Below are positions 17,453-27,318 of a DNA stretch of 64,000 bases, piece by piece. This DNA is from HGM04593 sp045654645 (GTDB taxonomy: Bacteria > Bacteroidota > Bacteroidia > Bacteroidales > Bacteroidaceae): NCBI GenBank assembly GCA_045654645.1, contig JAZONR010000063.1, positions 1-64,000 on the forward strand, written 5' to 3'. The notes beneath the pieces are model-generated. The model was not told the origin of the DNA. It worked only from the letters and a program-made list of their open reading frames with translations, and did no database searches. Within the stretch, counting starts at the first letter, position 1. Every line of letters starts with the position of its first letter. The position numbers and the translations under genes are program-made.

Positions 17453-18727
17453 TCAGTCGGCCTTTATTTGTGGAATGTTTGTGTAGTCGCCACGTACAAT
17501 CTGAAAATCGCGATGAACATCACGGGTGGGGTCGCCAAAGGCATTGGGAGCAACCTCCACATCTTCGGGAACGTATGCCACCTTCAAATTGGGACAGTTT
17601 TCAATAGCCCAGTCATCGATGCGTTTGGTGCCGGGAGCAAAGATTATAGCTTCCACACCCGGGTGGTCATAGATAGTATTCTTGTAGATAACCTCTATGG
17701 GCATCAGCTCCACTGTTTTCATTCCTGAGGGTATGAGATGCAGTGCCTGGTTGGCGCCGTTCTTGCTATATACAATGCCAAGATTGCTGATGAATTTTTT
17801 GTTTGCAGGGTCTATGTGAATATACTCGAGATTGGGAGCATACTTCTTGAGGCCGAGATTATTCTCCTCGCCAAATGATTCGATGTTGCTGCCGACATAC
17901 ATCTGTTTGATGTTGGCAGGAATGGGCTCGGCAGGGTTAAGAGACTCTATTTTGAAGCCCTGCACGCTGTAGGGGACTGTGAAGATGTCATTACCGTCAT
18001 TGATGCGGCAGATATTCAAAGAGCGTTCTCTGTAATCATAGGAGCAGTGTGCGTCGTTGTAGAGCACTATGTCGAATGAATAGGGCAAAAGGTGGGCATA
18101 GGAACCGAAAAGTCTATATGAAGCGAGAGATGTACTGTTTGTGGGGTCGGCAACATACCAGTTTTTACCGGTGTAGACATAGTTCCAGGCGTGGCCGCCA
18201 AGAGGGTTCAAAATGCCGTTTGTTACAAATGCGGGGATGCCCTGGCTGTGCATCATAATGAAAAGCAGGTTGGCATAGCCCTGACAAATGGCGTATCGTG
18301 TCTTGAAGACAGGATAGGGGTCGTTGTTCACCACTCCGCTGCCGTCGGGGTAGATGTGGCTGTAGGCATACTCTACATTCTTATGCACCCAGGTGCAGCA
18401 CAGGTCGAGAATGGCGTGGTGGTCGGTGATGCCGGCAACCAGTTCATCGGTGAAAGCCTTTATCTCGGCATACTGTGCATCGGTGATATTTGCACGGCCA
18501 AGGGTGTCGGTTGCTGTGATTGGGTCCACATAACGCAACAAATTTGCCGATTTTTCGCACAACCCCATATTTGAGAGGTCGATAGAATTATCGGCTTCGG
18601 GGAAACCGGAATAGAGAATGGATGTTTGCGGAGTTGTTTCCGGTTGTTGAGCCTCGAACTCCAGATTGTCATTGCAGCCGGCAAGCGCAATGGCAATGGC
18701 CGGCAAGAATGCGTAAAGTTTTTTCAT
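17453..18727 (-). CDS. Lipoprotein with transglutaminase-like and BspA-type leucine-rich domains
   Basis: A 424-residue lipoprotein (signal MKKLYAFLPAIAIALAGC, Cys18). A transglutaminase-like cysteine protease fold covers about residues 85-200, with the triad Cys148 (YAICQGYANLL), His179 (GGHAWNYVY) and Asp194 (WYVADPTN). The C-terminal third has BspA/LRR_5-like repeats (IIFAPGTKRIDDWAIENCPNL). Such proteins may cleave or crosslink peptides at the surface; the substrate is unknown. It starts 37 bases after the RelA/SpoT stop on the same strand, so co-transcription is likely. Confidence 0.85.
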   Translation of the reverse strand: MKKLYAFLPAIAIALAGCNDNLEFEAQQPETTPQTSILYSGFPEADNSIDLSNMGLCEKSANLLRYVDPITATDTLGRANITDAQYAEIKAFTDELVAGITDHHAILDLCCTWVHKNVEYAYSHIYPDGSGVVNNDPYPVFKTRYAICQGYANLLFIMMHSQGIPAFVTNGILNPLGGHAWNYVYTGKNWYVADPTNSTSLASYRLFGSYAHLLPYSFDIVLYNDAHCSYDYRERSLNICRINDGNDIFTVPYSVQGFKIESLNPAEPIPANIKQMYVGSNIESFGEENNLGLKKYAPNLEYIHIDPANKKFISNLGIVYSKNGANQALHLIPSGMKTVELMPIEVIYKNTIYDHPGVEAIIFAPGTKRIDDWAIENCPNLKVAYVPEDVEVAPNAFGDPTRDVHRDFQIVRGDYTNIPQIKAD

Positions 18728-18764
18728 AGTTTTCTATCAAATGCTTAATGTGTATATGTTAAAA

Positions 18765-20636
18765 TCAATATTCAATACTCTGTTTCACCTCCTCGACGCC
18801 GTCGATGCAGGAGATGCTGTTTATAACCTCTTGCAGTTCGGCCGATGAGTGTACACCGAATTCCATTGAGCAGAAGCCTATCTCATCGGTGCTCTCGGTG
18901 CGTATGCGGTTTAAACAGAGCCGCAGTTTGTTGGTGATGCAATCGACGAGGTCCACAAGCAGGTGGAAACGGTCAATGGCCACAATATCTATCTTCACAG
19001 GATAGAGGAACTCTTTATCCTCTTCAAAATTCACGGCAATTATATCATCGCCTCGCTGCGATGCAAGCCTTATGGCAGACTTGCAGTCGCGACGGTGAAT
19101 GGAAACGGTGCCGTCGGGGTTTTTGAAACCGATGACTTCGTCGCCGGGCAATGGGCGGCAACTCTCGCAACGGTCATATTGCAACTTGGGCTGCTTGTTG
19201 AGATAGGCGCTTATGCGGGTTTTTGCCTTGAAGGTTGAGACGTGGTTGAGCCAGTCGGGCTTTGGGGCGCTGTTTTCGTTGCTGCCAATCTCCACCACAT
19301 CGCCGCGCTGAAGCTGGGTTTTAACGGATGAGAGTTGCCCGTTTATGCGGGCATACTGCGCGTGCAGGCCAAGCTCACTGTGTATCTCAAAGGCAAAATC
19401 GAGGGCTGTAGCACCGCTGGGCAATATAATTCCCTTACCGTCGGGCGTGTAGGCCATTATGTCGTCGTTGTAGAAGGATGAGGTTACACCATCCATATAC
19501 TCAACCTCTTTACCGCGTGTAGCCATCTCTTGAAGAACGTGCTTGAACTTTTCGAGCCAGTTGGTGATGGTTGTCTCGGTACTCTCGGCTATGCAACCGA
19601 ACTGGGACTTGCGTATCATTCTCTCGGATGAGATGTGCACCTCTTCCCAGGTTCCTTGCGGGGTGAGCAGTTTCACGTGGTAGCTTTGGTAGCCGTTCTC
19701 TTTGGGCGAATCGATGAAGTTGGCCACGCTTCCGGGCTTCTCTTTGAAACGGTCGGTGAGGATAGAGTAAATCTTGAGGCTCATATCCTTCTCGGAGTAG
19801 TCGTGGGTATTGGGGTATATTATTCTTATATAATATTTTCCCTCGACGTGCTTGAAATCGCAGCCACTGCTGTGCATCTTGCGCCAAGCGCTGTATGGGC
19901 CACGGGAATAGATCTCGGTGCGGGCCATAAGAATATCATTGTTGGCCAGCAGACGTTCTATCTCTGCCATAAACTCCTTTAGCCCCGACTCGCGCTCCTT
20001 GAAATCCTTTTCAAGCTGCTCTTCAATGTAGGCATAGTCTCTTGGACAACGGTAGCGGAAGGAGAGGTTCTCCATCTCGCGCTTGATATAATAGAGGCCC
20101 AAACGGTGTGCCAAAGGGGCATAGAAGTAGTCGGTTTCTCCTGCAATCTTCATCTGCTTGTCGGGGCGCATACTGTTGAGTGTGCGCATATTGTGCAGAC
20201 GGTCGGAGAGTTTTATGAGCAGAGCGCGAATATCGTAGTGAAGCGAGTTGAGCATCTGCTTGTAGTTGTCGATTTGGCTCGATGAGGTTGGTGTGCCCTT
20301 CTTCTTTTTCTTTGTTACCACATCTACAAGAAAGGCAACATCCTCGCCAAAGCGTTCACTTATATCCTCAATGGTGTAGGCGGTATCCTCCACCACGTCG
20401 TGAAGAAAGGCGGCTATTATGGGGTTGGCGCCCAGACGCAGCTCCTCGGCAACAATCTTTGCCACTGCAACAGGGTGCATTATATATGGCTCGCCCGATT
20501 TGCGGCGCTGCTCCTTGTGGGCCTCGCGTGCCAACTGATAGGCTTCGCCTATGCGTTTTATATCCTCGGCCGAGAAACGGCGCGACAGCCTGACAAGCAG
20601 ACCTTCCACTTCTTTGTCAATATCCTTGTAGTCCAT
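18765..20636 (-). CDS. RelA/SpoT-family (p)ppGpp enzyme with altered synthetase site
   Basis: A 623-residue protein, about 100 residues shorter than usual long RelA/SpoT enzymes. The HD hydrolase looks intact (H54, H79-D80, and DRLHNMRT at 145-152). The synthetase domain is recognisable (YSAWRKM, ENGYQSYH, EEVHIS) but the usual Asp-x(4)-Arg motif reads GKYYIR, with Gly266 where the catalytic Asp is expected. TGS (about 392-450), a Cys-containing domain and a C-terminal ACT domain follow. I infer a hydrolase or regulatory paralogue rather than the main synthetase; a full-length Rel would be encoded elsewhere. Divergent from pheS. Confidence 0.88.
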   Translation of the reverse strand: MDYKDIDKEVEGLLVRLSRRFSAEDIKRIGEAYQLAREAHKEQRRKSGEPYIMHPVAVAKIVAEELRLGANPIIAAFLHDVVEDTAYTIEDISERFGEDVAFLVDVVTKKKKKGTPTSSSQIDNYKQMLNSLHYDIRALLIKLSDRLHNMRTLNSMRPDKQMKIAGETDYFYAPLAHRLGLYYIKREMENLSFRYRCPRDYAYIEEQLEKDFKERESGLKEFMAEIERLLANNDILMARTEIYSRGPYSAWRKMHSSGCDFKHVEGKYYIRIIYPNTHDYSEKDMSLKIYSILTDRFKEKPGSVANFIDSPKENGYQSYHVKLLTPQGTWEEVHISSERMIRKSQFGCIAESTETTITNWLEKFKHVLQEMATRGKEVEYMDGVTSSFYNDDIMAYTPDGKGIILPSGATALDFAFEIHSELGLHAQYARINGQLSSVKTQLQRGDVVEIGSNENSAPKPDWLNHVSTFKAKTRISAYLNKQPKLQYDRCESCRPLPGDEVIGFKNPDGTVSIHRRDCKSAIRLASQRGDDIIAVNFEEDKEFLYPVKIDIVAIDRFHLLVDLVDCITNKLRLCLNRIRTESTDEIGFCSMEFGVHSSAELQEVINSISCIDGVEEVKQSIEY

Positions 20637-20799
20637 AGTTTCGCTGCTTTTGTATTTTAAAGCACTACCAAAGACGCAAATTTGAAAAAAAAATGTCCAA
20701 CATCAAAATATTTTTGGCGTTTTTAGAAGCATTTCACCTAAAATATAGAGAGCAAGCACTATTAATCGCCATAAATTCTTTTTTGAACGTTTTTTTGTT

Positions 20800-20807
20800 T
20801 AACTTTG
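20800..20807 (+). promoter_or_regulatory. pheS promoter -7 box
   Basis: TAACTTTG matches the Bacteroidota -7 consensus, 33 bases before pheS. A TTTTTTG run ending at 20785 may serve as the -33 element, although the spacing (14) is short. Confidence 0.6.
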
Positions 20808-20839
20808 CAGAATAGAATAAAACATAGGTAAACAGCATT

Positions 20840-21859
20840 ATGATAGCAAGAATAGAAGGGCTGCTCCAGGAGATTGCAGCCACCACTGCAACCAACGCCG
20901 AGGAGCTTGAGGCGCTGCGTCTCAAATATCTGAGCAAAAAAGGTATAATCAACGACCTGATGGCACAGTTCCGCGAGGTTCCCGCTGAGCAGAAACGCGA
21001 AGTGGGCGTGAAAATCAACGAACTTAAAAATGCGGCACAGGAGCATTTCAATGCCCTGAAGGAGCAGATAAGCAACAAGGAGGAGGAGCAGTGCGAGATT
21101 GACCTCACACGCCCGGCCTACCCCACCACATTGGGTACACGCCACCCTCTCTCTATTGTAAAGAATGAGATTGTAGACATTTTTGCACGACTTGGTTTCT
21201 CTATTGCCAATGGCGTTGAGGTTGAGGATGACTGGCACGTGTTCTCATCAATGAACTTTGCCGAGGACCATCCCGCACGCGATATGCAGGATACATTCTT
21301 CATTGAAGCTCACCCCGACATAATTCTGCGCACACACACCAGCAGCGTGCAGAGCCGCGTTATGGAGACAAGCCAGCCCCCTATCCGCATCATCGCTCCG
21401 GGCCGTGTTTACCGCAACGAGGCAATAAGCTACCGCGCACACTGTTTCTTCCACCAGTTGGAAGGTCTCTACATTGACAAGAATGTGTCGTTCACCGACC
21501 TGAAGCAGGTGTTGCTTCTCTTTGCACAGGAGATGTTCGGCAAGGAGACCAAGATACGTCTTCGCCCCTCATACTTCCCCTTCACAGAGCCCAGCGCCGA
21601 GATGGACATAAGCTGTAACATTTGTGGCGGAAAGGGCTGCCCATTCTGCAAGAATACCGGTTGGGTGGAGATTCTTGGCTGCGGTATGGTGGACCCCAAC
21701 GTGCTTGAGCTTTGCGGCATCGACAGCAAGGTCTATTCGGGCTACGCTTTCGGAATGGGTATTGAGCGCATCACCAACCTCAAGTATCAGGTGAAGGACC
21801 TTCGCCTCTTTAGCGAGAACGACGTGCGTTTCCTCAAGATGTTTGAGAGCGCCAACTAA
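20840..21859 (+). CDS. pheS: Phenylalanine-tRNA ligase alpha subunit
   Basis: A 339-residue class II synthetase subunit that charges tRNA-Phe with PheT. It has the N-terminal coiled coil (residues 1-100), class II motif 2 (RIIAPGRVYRNEAISYRAH region) and motif 3 (GFGMGIERI equivalent, YAFGMGIERITNLKY). It carries a CNICGGKGCPFCKNTGW Cys cluster, a known variant in PheS. Length is normal. pheT is not adjacent. Confidence 0.96.
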   Translation: MIARIEGLLQEIAATTATNAEELEALRLKYLSKKGIINDLMAQFREVPAEQKREVGVKINELKNAAQEHFNALKEQISNKEEEQCEIDLTRPAYPTTLGTRHPLSIVKNEIVDIFARLGFSIANGVEVEDDWHVFSSMNFAEDHPARDMQDTFFIEAHPDIILRTHTSSVQSRVMETSQPPIRIIAPGRVYRNEAISYRAHCFFHQLEGLYIDKNVSFTDLKQVLLLFAQEMFGKETKIRLRPSYFPFTEPSAEMDISCNICGGKGCPFCKNTGWVEILGCGMVDPNVLELCGIDSKVYSGYAFGMGIERITNLKYQVKDLRLFSENDVRFLKMFESAN

Positions 21860-21937
21860 ATTCATTGTTTCTCCCCTATTGAACAGATGTGAGGATTTCT
21901 TGCATAAGGTTAGGGAGAGCACAATAACAATAAGACT

Positions 21938-22438
21938 ATGGCTACAACCATATATATGACTCGCCACGGCGAGACTATTGAGAACTCCAAAGGATTGTTT
22001 CAGGGACAGACACCCGGGCACCTGTCGGAGCTTGGAATTGAGCAGGCACACTCACTGCGCCCACGCATTGCCGAGCTGGAGTTTGATGTTGTGCTGTGCA
22101 GCGACCTCAAACGTTGCCTCGACACAGCCGAGATTGCCCTCGAAGGCATTGAGTGTACCTTTATAAAGGAGCCTCTTCTGCGCGAGCGAGACCTTGGCAA
22201 CCTGGCAGGAACACCCATCAAGGGGGCAGTTTACAACGAGACGGTAGAGACCGAGGAGTCGATGAAGGAGCGCGCCCACAAGTTCTTGGACAAGGTGCGC
22301 CGCGAGTACCCGGGAAAGAAAATCCTCGCATTCAGCCACGGATTCTTCTGCCGCATAATGGAGGCGGAGATAAAGGGAGTAACCCACCGCGATGTAACTC
22401 TCTTCGGAAACTGCGAAATAAGGGAATTCATTGTATAA
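21938..22438 (+). CDS. Histidine phosphatase family protein (phosphoglycerate mutase-like)
   Basis: A 166-residue phosphatase with the RHG catalytic motif (TRHGE at 8-12), the SDLKRCLDTAE block, and the second catalytic His in AFSHGFFCR. Related to GpmB/CobC-type acid phosphatases; the substrate cannot be read from sequence. Follows pheS by 78 bases and ends at a clean terminator. Confidence 0.85.
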   Translation: MATTIYMTRHGETIENSKGLFQGQTPGHLSELGIEQAHSLRPRIAELEFDVVLCSDLKRCLDTAEIALEGIECTFIKEPLLRERDLGNLAGTPIKGAVYNETVETEESMKERAHKFLDKVRREYPGKKILAFSHGFFCRIMEAEIKGVTHRDVTLFGNCEIREFIV

Positions 22439-22446
22439 CACACAAT

Positions 22447-22470
22447 AATGGCGACCACACGGTCGCCATT
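22447..22470 (+). terminator. Hairpin terminator after the phosphatase gene
   Basis: Perfect 10-bp stem AATGGCGACC/GGTCGCCATT with an ACAC loop, 9 bases after the stop. The downstream T tract is short (TTTTATTT). Confidence 0.75.
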
Positions 22471-22529
22471 GATGTTTTATTTAAAGCCCTACACGCACTG
22501 CTGCACCCGACAGTTTTTTCTGTTTTCGT

Positions 22530-22560
22530 TTTGAAAAACTGCAATTAAAAATTATCTTCG
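22530..22560 (+). promoter_or_regulatory. nth promoter
   Basis: -33 TTTG at 22530-22533, a 19-base spacer, and -7 TATCTTCG at 22553-22560, 20 bases before nth. Confidence 0.75.
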
Positions 22561-22579
22561 CAAAGATTGACGATATACT

Positions 22580-23239
22580 ATGAAAAAGAAAGAACTATAT
22601 AATAAGGTAATTGAATACTTTGAGGTTGCAATGCCGGTGGCCGAAACCGAGCTTAACTACTCCACCCCGTTTGATCTTCTGGTGGCTGTCATTCTATCGG
22701 CCCAGTGCACCGACAGGAGAGTAAACCTTGTAACCCCCGACCTTATTGCGCGTTACCCCGATGCACAAGAGATGGCGCAGGCACACCCCGACGAGATATA
22801 CAACTACATAAAGAGTGTATCCTACCCCAACAACAAGGCAAAGCACCTTGTGGGAATGGCACAGAAGCTGTGCAGCGACTTTGGCGGCGAGGTGCCCGAC
22901 ACGCTCGAGGAGCTTGTTACGCTCCCGGGCGTAGGCCGCAAGACTGCTAACGTCATTCTCTCTGTGGTGTGGGACAAGAATGCAATGGCTGTGGACACGC
23001 ACGTGTTCCGTGTGAGCCGCCGCATTGGGCTTGTGCCCAAGCGCTGCACAACGCCCTATAGTGTTGAGATGGAACTGATGAAGCACATTCCACAGGAGGT
23101 GGTGCCCAAGGCACATCATTGGCTGATATTGCACGGGCGCTATGTGTGCAAGGCTCGCACGCCCGAATGTAACAGATGCGGACTCACAGCAGTGTGTAAG
23201 GAGTATTGTAAAAAAGAAAAAGCAACAACCAAAATATAA
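22580..23239 (+). CDS. nth: Endonuclease III
   Basis: A 219-residue DNA glycosylase/AP lyase that removes oxidised pyrimidines. The helix-hairpin-helix contains the catalytic Lys121 (LPGVGRKTANV), and the catalytic Asp139 is in VDTHVFRVSRR. The C-terminal 4Fe-4S loop CX6CX2CX5C is complete (CKARTPECNRCGLTAVC). A monocistronic unit with its own promoter. Confidence 0.96.
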   Translation: MKKKELYNKVIEYFEVAMPVAETELNYSTPFDLLVAVILSAQCTDRRVNLVTPDLIARYPDAQEMAQAHPDEIYNYIKSVSYPNNKAKHLVGMAQKLCSDFGGEVPDTLEELVTLPGVGRKTANVILSVVWDKNAMAVDTHVFRVSRRIGLVPKRCTTPYSVEMELMKHIPQEVVPKAHHWLILHGRYVCKARTPECNRCGLTAVCKEYCKKEKATTKI

Positions 23240-23257
23240 ATATTTTGTAAAAAGGCA

Positions 23258-23285
23258 TTGTTTTAGTTTAAATTGACTATCTTTG
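23258..23285 (+). promoter_or_regulatory. pgk promoter
   Basis: TTG at 23258-23260, a 17-base spacer and a full-consensus TATCTTTG at 23278-23285. The leader to the ATG is about 80 bases. Confidence 0.75.
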
Positions 23286-23373
23286 CATAGTATGCGGTTT
23301 GCAAACGCAAATGACACAGCAAACTGCGATGAAGAAGAAACCAATAACCACTAACTAAATAATAATTAGAATT

Positions 23374-24624
23374 ATGACAATTGACAATTTCAAGTTTGCC
23401 GGTAAGAAGGCAATTGTTCGTGTTGATTTCAATGTACCCTTGAACGAGGAGGGCAAAATCACTGACGACACCCGCATCCGCGGTGCTCTTCCCACACTGA
23501 AGAAGGTTTTGGCCGACGGTGGTGCTCTCATCATTATGTCTCATATGGGCAAGCCCAAGGGTAAGGTTAATGCAAAGTACTCTTTGAGCCAGATTGTTGA
23601 TGCTGTATCAGAGAAGTTGGGTGTACCCGTTCAGTTTGCACCCGACTGCGCAAAGGCTGCTGAGGCTGCTGCTGCATTGAAGGCAGGCGAGGTGCTTATG
23701 CTTGAGAACCTTCGCTTCTATCCCGAGGAGGAGGGTAAGCCCGTAGGTATCGACAAGGAGGATCCCGCATACAACGACGCTAAGAAGGCTATGAAGGAGT
23801 CTCAGAAGGAGTTTGCAAAGACTCTTGCTTCTTATGCCGACTGCTATATCAACGATGCTTTTGGTACAGCTCACCGCCGCCACGCATCTACAGCTGTTAT
23901 CGCCGACTACTTTGACGCTGACAACAAGATGCTCGGTTACTTGATGGAGAAGGAGGTTCAGGCTGTTGATAACATCCTCAAGGACATTAAGCGCCCCTTC
24001 ACTGCAATTATGGGTGGCTCAAAGGTTTCTACAAAGATTGGTATCATCGAGAACTTGATGGACAAGGTAGACAACCTCATCCTGTGCGGTGGTATGACAT
24101 ATACATTTGCCAAGGCTCAGGGTGGCGAGATTGGTCGTTCAATTGTTGAGGACGACAAGCTCGACCTCGCTATCAGCATTATGGAGCAGGCAAAGGCAAA
24201 GGGTGTGAACCTTGTTCTTGCCGAGGACTGCGTTGCTGCCGATGACTTCTCTAACGACGCCAACACACAGGTGTGCCCCGCAAAGGCTATCCCCGCAGGT
24301 TGGGAGGGCTTGGATGCAGGTCCCAAGGCTCAGGAGGCTTTTGCTGCAGCTATCGTTGATGCAAAGACTATCCTTTGGAACGGCCCTGCAGGTGTGTTCG
24401 AGTTCGACAACTTTACAGCAGGTTCACGCGCCATTGCCGAGGCTATTGGCAAGGCAACAGCCAACGGTGCATTCTCACTCATTGGTGGTGGCGACTCTGT
24501 AGCTTGCATCAACAAGTTCGGTATGGCCGACCAGGTATCATACATCTCAACAGGTGGTGGTGCTCTGCTCGAGGCTATTGAGGGCAAGGTGCTCCCCGGC
24601 GTTGCTGCAATCAAGGGCGAATAA
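23374..24624 (+). CDS. pgk: Phosphoglycerate kinase
   Basis: A 416-residue glycolytic kinase converting 1,3-bisphosphoglycerate and ADP to 3-phosphoglycerate and ATP. Clear motifs: VRVDFNVPL (substrate binding), SHMGKPKG, the hinge, and the nucleotide-binding WNGPAGVFE and GGGDSVACINKFG near the C-terminus. Codons look strongly biased (GAG, AAG, GCT), consistent with high expression. A terminator follows. Confidence 0.97.
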   Translation: MTIDNFKFAGKKAIVRVDFNVPLNEEGKITDDTRIRGALPTLKKVLADGGALIIMSHMGKPKGKVNAKYSLSQIVDAVSEKLGVPVQFAPDCAKAAEAAAALKAGEVLMLENLRFYPEEEGKPVGIDKEDPAYNDAKKAMKESQKEFAKTLASYADCYINDAFGTAHRRHASTAVIADYFDADNKMLGYLMEKEVQAVDNILKDIKRPFTAIMGGSKVSTKIGIIENLMDKVDNLILCGGMTYTFAKAQGGEIGRSIVEDDKLDLAISIMEQAKAKGVNLVLAEDCVAADDFSNDANTQVCPAKAIPAGWEGLDAGPKAQEAFAAAIVDAKTILWNGPAGVFEFDNFTAGSRAIAEAIGKATANGAFSLIGGGDSVACINKFGMADQVSYISTGGGALLEAIEGKVLPGVAAIKGE

Positions 24625-24649
24625 TCATAACCCCGATAGAATAACAATC

Positions 24650-24679
24650 ATAAACAGCGTGGGCAACCGCGCTGTTTAT
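24650..24679 (+). terminator. pgk terminator
   Basis: Stem ATAAACAGCG (24650-24659) with CGCTGTTTAT (24670-24679), perfect over 10 bp, 26 bases after the pgk stop. Confidence 0.75.
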
Positions 24680-24732
24680 GTTTATAGAGAGGCTCTGCCT
24701 TTTTTAAATGAATTGTGTGAATAATTCCAAAG

Positions 24733-26937
24733 ATGGAAGACAAGAAGATAAAGGAGATACAGCGCAAGGTTGTTGCCTTGCTCAATGAACAGAGGCTTAA
24801 ACAGGCCATTGAAGCTCTTGGAGAGGAGATTGACACTCTGCAGGACTGGGAACTGTGCACAAGATATAACGAGATGAAGATGGCTTGCCATTATATGCTC
24901 GATTTTCTGCGCCAGGGAATGCCCGACCCCGACAGGGAACGTATGCACGGCGAGCTTATGGGACGTTGCTACATACTGAACGACTTGATTGCAGTTTCGC
25001 GTCTCACAGAGCACTCTACAACGGTCTATTGCCAAATGCGCCGCAAGCACAGAAACCTTGAAAGAGTTAGCAGCCTTCACTCTGCACTAAAGGAGAATGC
25101 CGCCAACATCTCTGTAACAGACAGCCTGCCGGCTGCAGAGTGCCGCACTGTGCGCGAGCAGCTCTTCAAGGAGCGCGAAAGGTTTTTGCAACAGCTCTTT
25201 GGGGCAATTTGGAGCAGCACTGCGTGGGACAAGGCGGGAGCCGAGGCTATAAAAGCTCTCATCTGCGACACTGAAATATCGGCAAACGACCGCGCCACAA
25301 TGGTGAGCGCTGCAACGCTGGGCGCCTTGAAATGCTTTGAGCCAATAAAGGCTGAAATGTTGTGCAGCATTGCCCACAACGAAAACTCAATGCTATCGAC
25401 ACGTGCACTCACAGGCCTTGTAACGGTGCTCTTCCAATATGAACAGCGCATAGGACTCTACCCCTCCCTATCGGCAGCACTTGAGACGCTGCGCGACGAT
25501 GCAGAGATTTCGCGCCGCATACAAACAATTCAAATACAGCTTTTGCGCTGTCGTGAGACGCAAAAAATAGACCGCAAGATGCGCGAGGAGATTATCCCTG
25601 CCATTATGAAAAACCCTCACATCGGCAACGGCAAGCTGAGCATTGACATTATGAAGGAGATTGAGGAGGATGAGGACAAAAATCCCGAATGGAGCAAATG
25701 GCTGGAGGAGGATGCCATAAAGAGCAAAATGGAGGAGATGGCAAAGTGGCAGATTGAGGGAGCCGATGTTTATATGGGCACCTTCTCGCAACTGAAAAAC
25801 TATCCTTTCTTCGGTGAAATGGCAAACTGGTTCCGTCCCTTTGACAGCACCGTGCCCGGCATTGCCGAGATTTTTTCCTCGGACCAGCCCGGCTCAAAGA
25901 GTCTGATTGGCACAATATGTGGCTCACCGGTCTTTTGCAACAGCGACAAATACTCCTTCTGCTTCACTCTGCAACGCGTGCCCAAGGAACAGCGCGAGAT
26001 GCTCAGCGGGCAGCTTGGCGGTGATGAAGCAGCCGCAATAGAGGATGCCGAGACACGCGCCATAGCAGCCAAGGAGAAACGTGCCGAGATTGAAAGCAAC
26101 CAATACATACAGGACCTATACCGCTTCTTCAAGCTCTCCAACTTCCGCCACGAATTCAGCGACCCCTTTGCAATGCAACTGAACCTGCTTGAGAGTGCAC
26201 AACTGGCCCCTCTTGTGAGCAGCGACGGCAACGCCGTGTTGCGCACCTTCCGTTACCTTGTTGAAAAGGAGTACTACAGCGAAGCATTCAATGCAGGCAA
26301 ACTCTATGAAAAGAGTAATCAATGCGATGCACAGTTCTACCAGGAGATGGGCTACTGCCTGCAAAAGGAGCGTAATTTCAATGTAGCCATCGACTACTAT
26401 ACCAAGGCCGACATTGTGAAGCCCGACACACTGTGGACACTGCGGCACATTGCCCAGTGCTACCGTATGCAAGGTGAATCGGACAAAGCACTAAGCTACT
26501 ATCGTATGGCCGAGGAACTTGCACCCGAGAACATCTCGCTGCTGCTGCAAACAGGTGAAAGCTTTGCCACAATGAAACAGTATGACGAAGCATTCGCACG
26601 TTTCTACAAGGTGGAATACCTGAAACCGGGCTCGCAGCGTGCCACACGCGCTATTGCCTGGTGTTCGTTCCTAACCGGCAAGGATGAACAGGCACGCGCC
26701 TACTACAATCGCCTGCACGCAATGCCCAACCCAAGTTTCGAGGATTACCTGAATGCAGCACACGTTGAGTGGGTGAACAAGAACAATGCCACAGCTGTGG
26801 AACTTTATGAAAAGGCCAAGGAGCTGTGCGGCAGCGCCAACAAAGTTGCCGAGCAGATTATGCGCGACCGCGAAGCACTCACCCTGCGCGGTGTAAGCGA
26901 AAAAGAGCTGCTGCTGTTGAGGGACCTTATAAGCTGA
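24733..26937 (+). CDS. Large TPR-repeat protein of unknown function
   Basis: A 734-residue cytoplasmic-looking protein without signal peptide or membrane span. The N-terminal half is helical with no recognised domain (MEDKKIKEIQRKVVALLNEQ start). The C-terminal 250 residues contain tandem tetratricopeptide repeats (YQEMGYCLQKERNFNVAIDYY, ...LLLQTGESFATMKQYDEAFA) and therefore bind other proteins. Bacteroidota carry conserved uncharacterised proteins of this kind. It stands alone between a terminator and the convergent Fic gene. Confidence 0.72.
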   Translation: MEDKKIKEIQRKVVALLNEQRLKQAIEALGEEIDTLQDWELCTRYNEMKMACHYMLDFLRQGMPDPDRERMHGELMGRCYILNDLIAVSRLTEHSTTVYCQMRRKHRNLERVSSLHSALKENAANISVTDSLPAAECRTVREQLFKERERFLQQLFGAIWSSTAWDKAGAEAIKALICDTEISANDRATMVSAATLGALKCFEPIKAEMLCSIAHNENSMLSTRALTGLVTVLFQYEQRIGLYPSLSAALETLRDDAEISRRIQTIQIQLLRCRETQKIDRKMREEIIPAIMKNPHIGNGKLSIDIMKEIEEDEDKNPEWSKWLEEDAIKSKMEEMAKWQIEGADVYMGTFSQLKNYPFFGEMANWFRPFDSTVPGIAEIFSSDQPGSKSLIGTICGSPVFCNSDKYSFCFTLQRVPKEQREMLSGQLGGDEAAAIEDAETRAIAAKEKRAEIESNQYIQDLYRFFKLSNFRHEFSDPFAMQLNLLESAQLAPLVSSDGNAVLRTFRYLVEKEYYSEAFNAGKLYEKSNQCDAQFYQEMGYCLQKERNFNVAIDYYTKADIVKPDTLWTLRHIAQCYRMQGESDKALSYYRMAEELAPENISLLLQTGESFATMKQYDEAFARFYKVEYLKPGSQRATRAIAWCSFLTGKDEQARAYYNRLHAMPNPSFEDYLNAAHVEWVNKNNATAVELYEKAKELCGSANKVAEQIMRDREALTLRGVSEKELLLLRDLIS

Positions 26938-27128
26938 GCTGAAAGCTTGTGCAAGCGAGTCAAAACCAAGTTTGCTTGGGTTTTGCAACGAGCGCAGCCA
27001 AGGTTCAAGCACACGAAGTGTGATTAAAGGGGGGGAAACTGAAAGATAGATAAATATTTAGACACAAGTACATAAATAACATAGCCAAGCGCCGTTGAGG
27101 TGGCAGCATTGCATATAAATATGAAATG
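26938..27128. other. Intergenic region with a small hairpin
   Basis: AAAACCAAG (26962-26970) pairs with CTTGGGTTTT (26975-26984) with one bulge, and CACAC/GTGTG follows at about 27011-27023. These may contribute to termination of the TPR gene. No gene seen. Confidence 0.5.
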
Positions 27129-27178
27129 GTAGTAAACGAGCAAGAGCCAACGAATATTGGCTCTTGCTCGTTTACTAC
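27129..27178. terminator. Bidirectional hairpin with a 22-bp perfect stem
   Basis: Arms 27129-27150 and 27157-27178 are exact inverse complements around a 6-base loop, between the convergent TPR and Fic genes. The stretch 27179-27318 has no further feature. Confidence 0.8.
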
Positions 27179-27318
27179 AACTAAATAAATGTCATTTCCA
27201 AACAGACACCTCAATAGCTGAAACCACCCCATAGCTTCATCAAGCTGATTTATACTTTAATATCTTTATTCTTCAGTTCACGCCGAACAGCCACAAATGG
27301 CTACAAAGAGATCTATTA

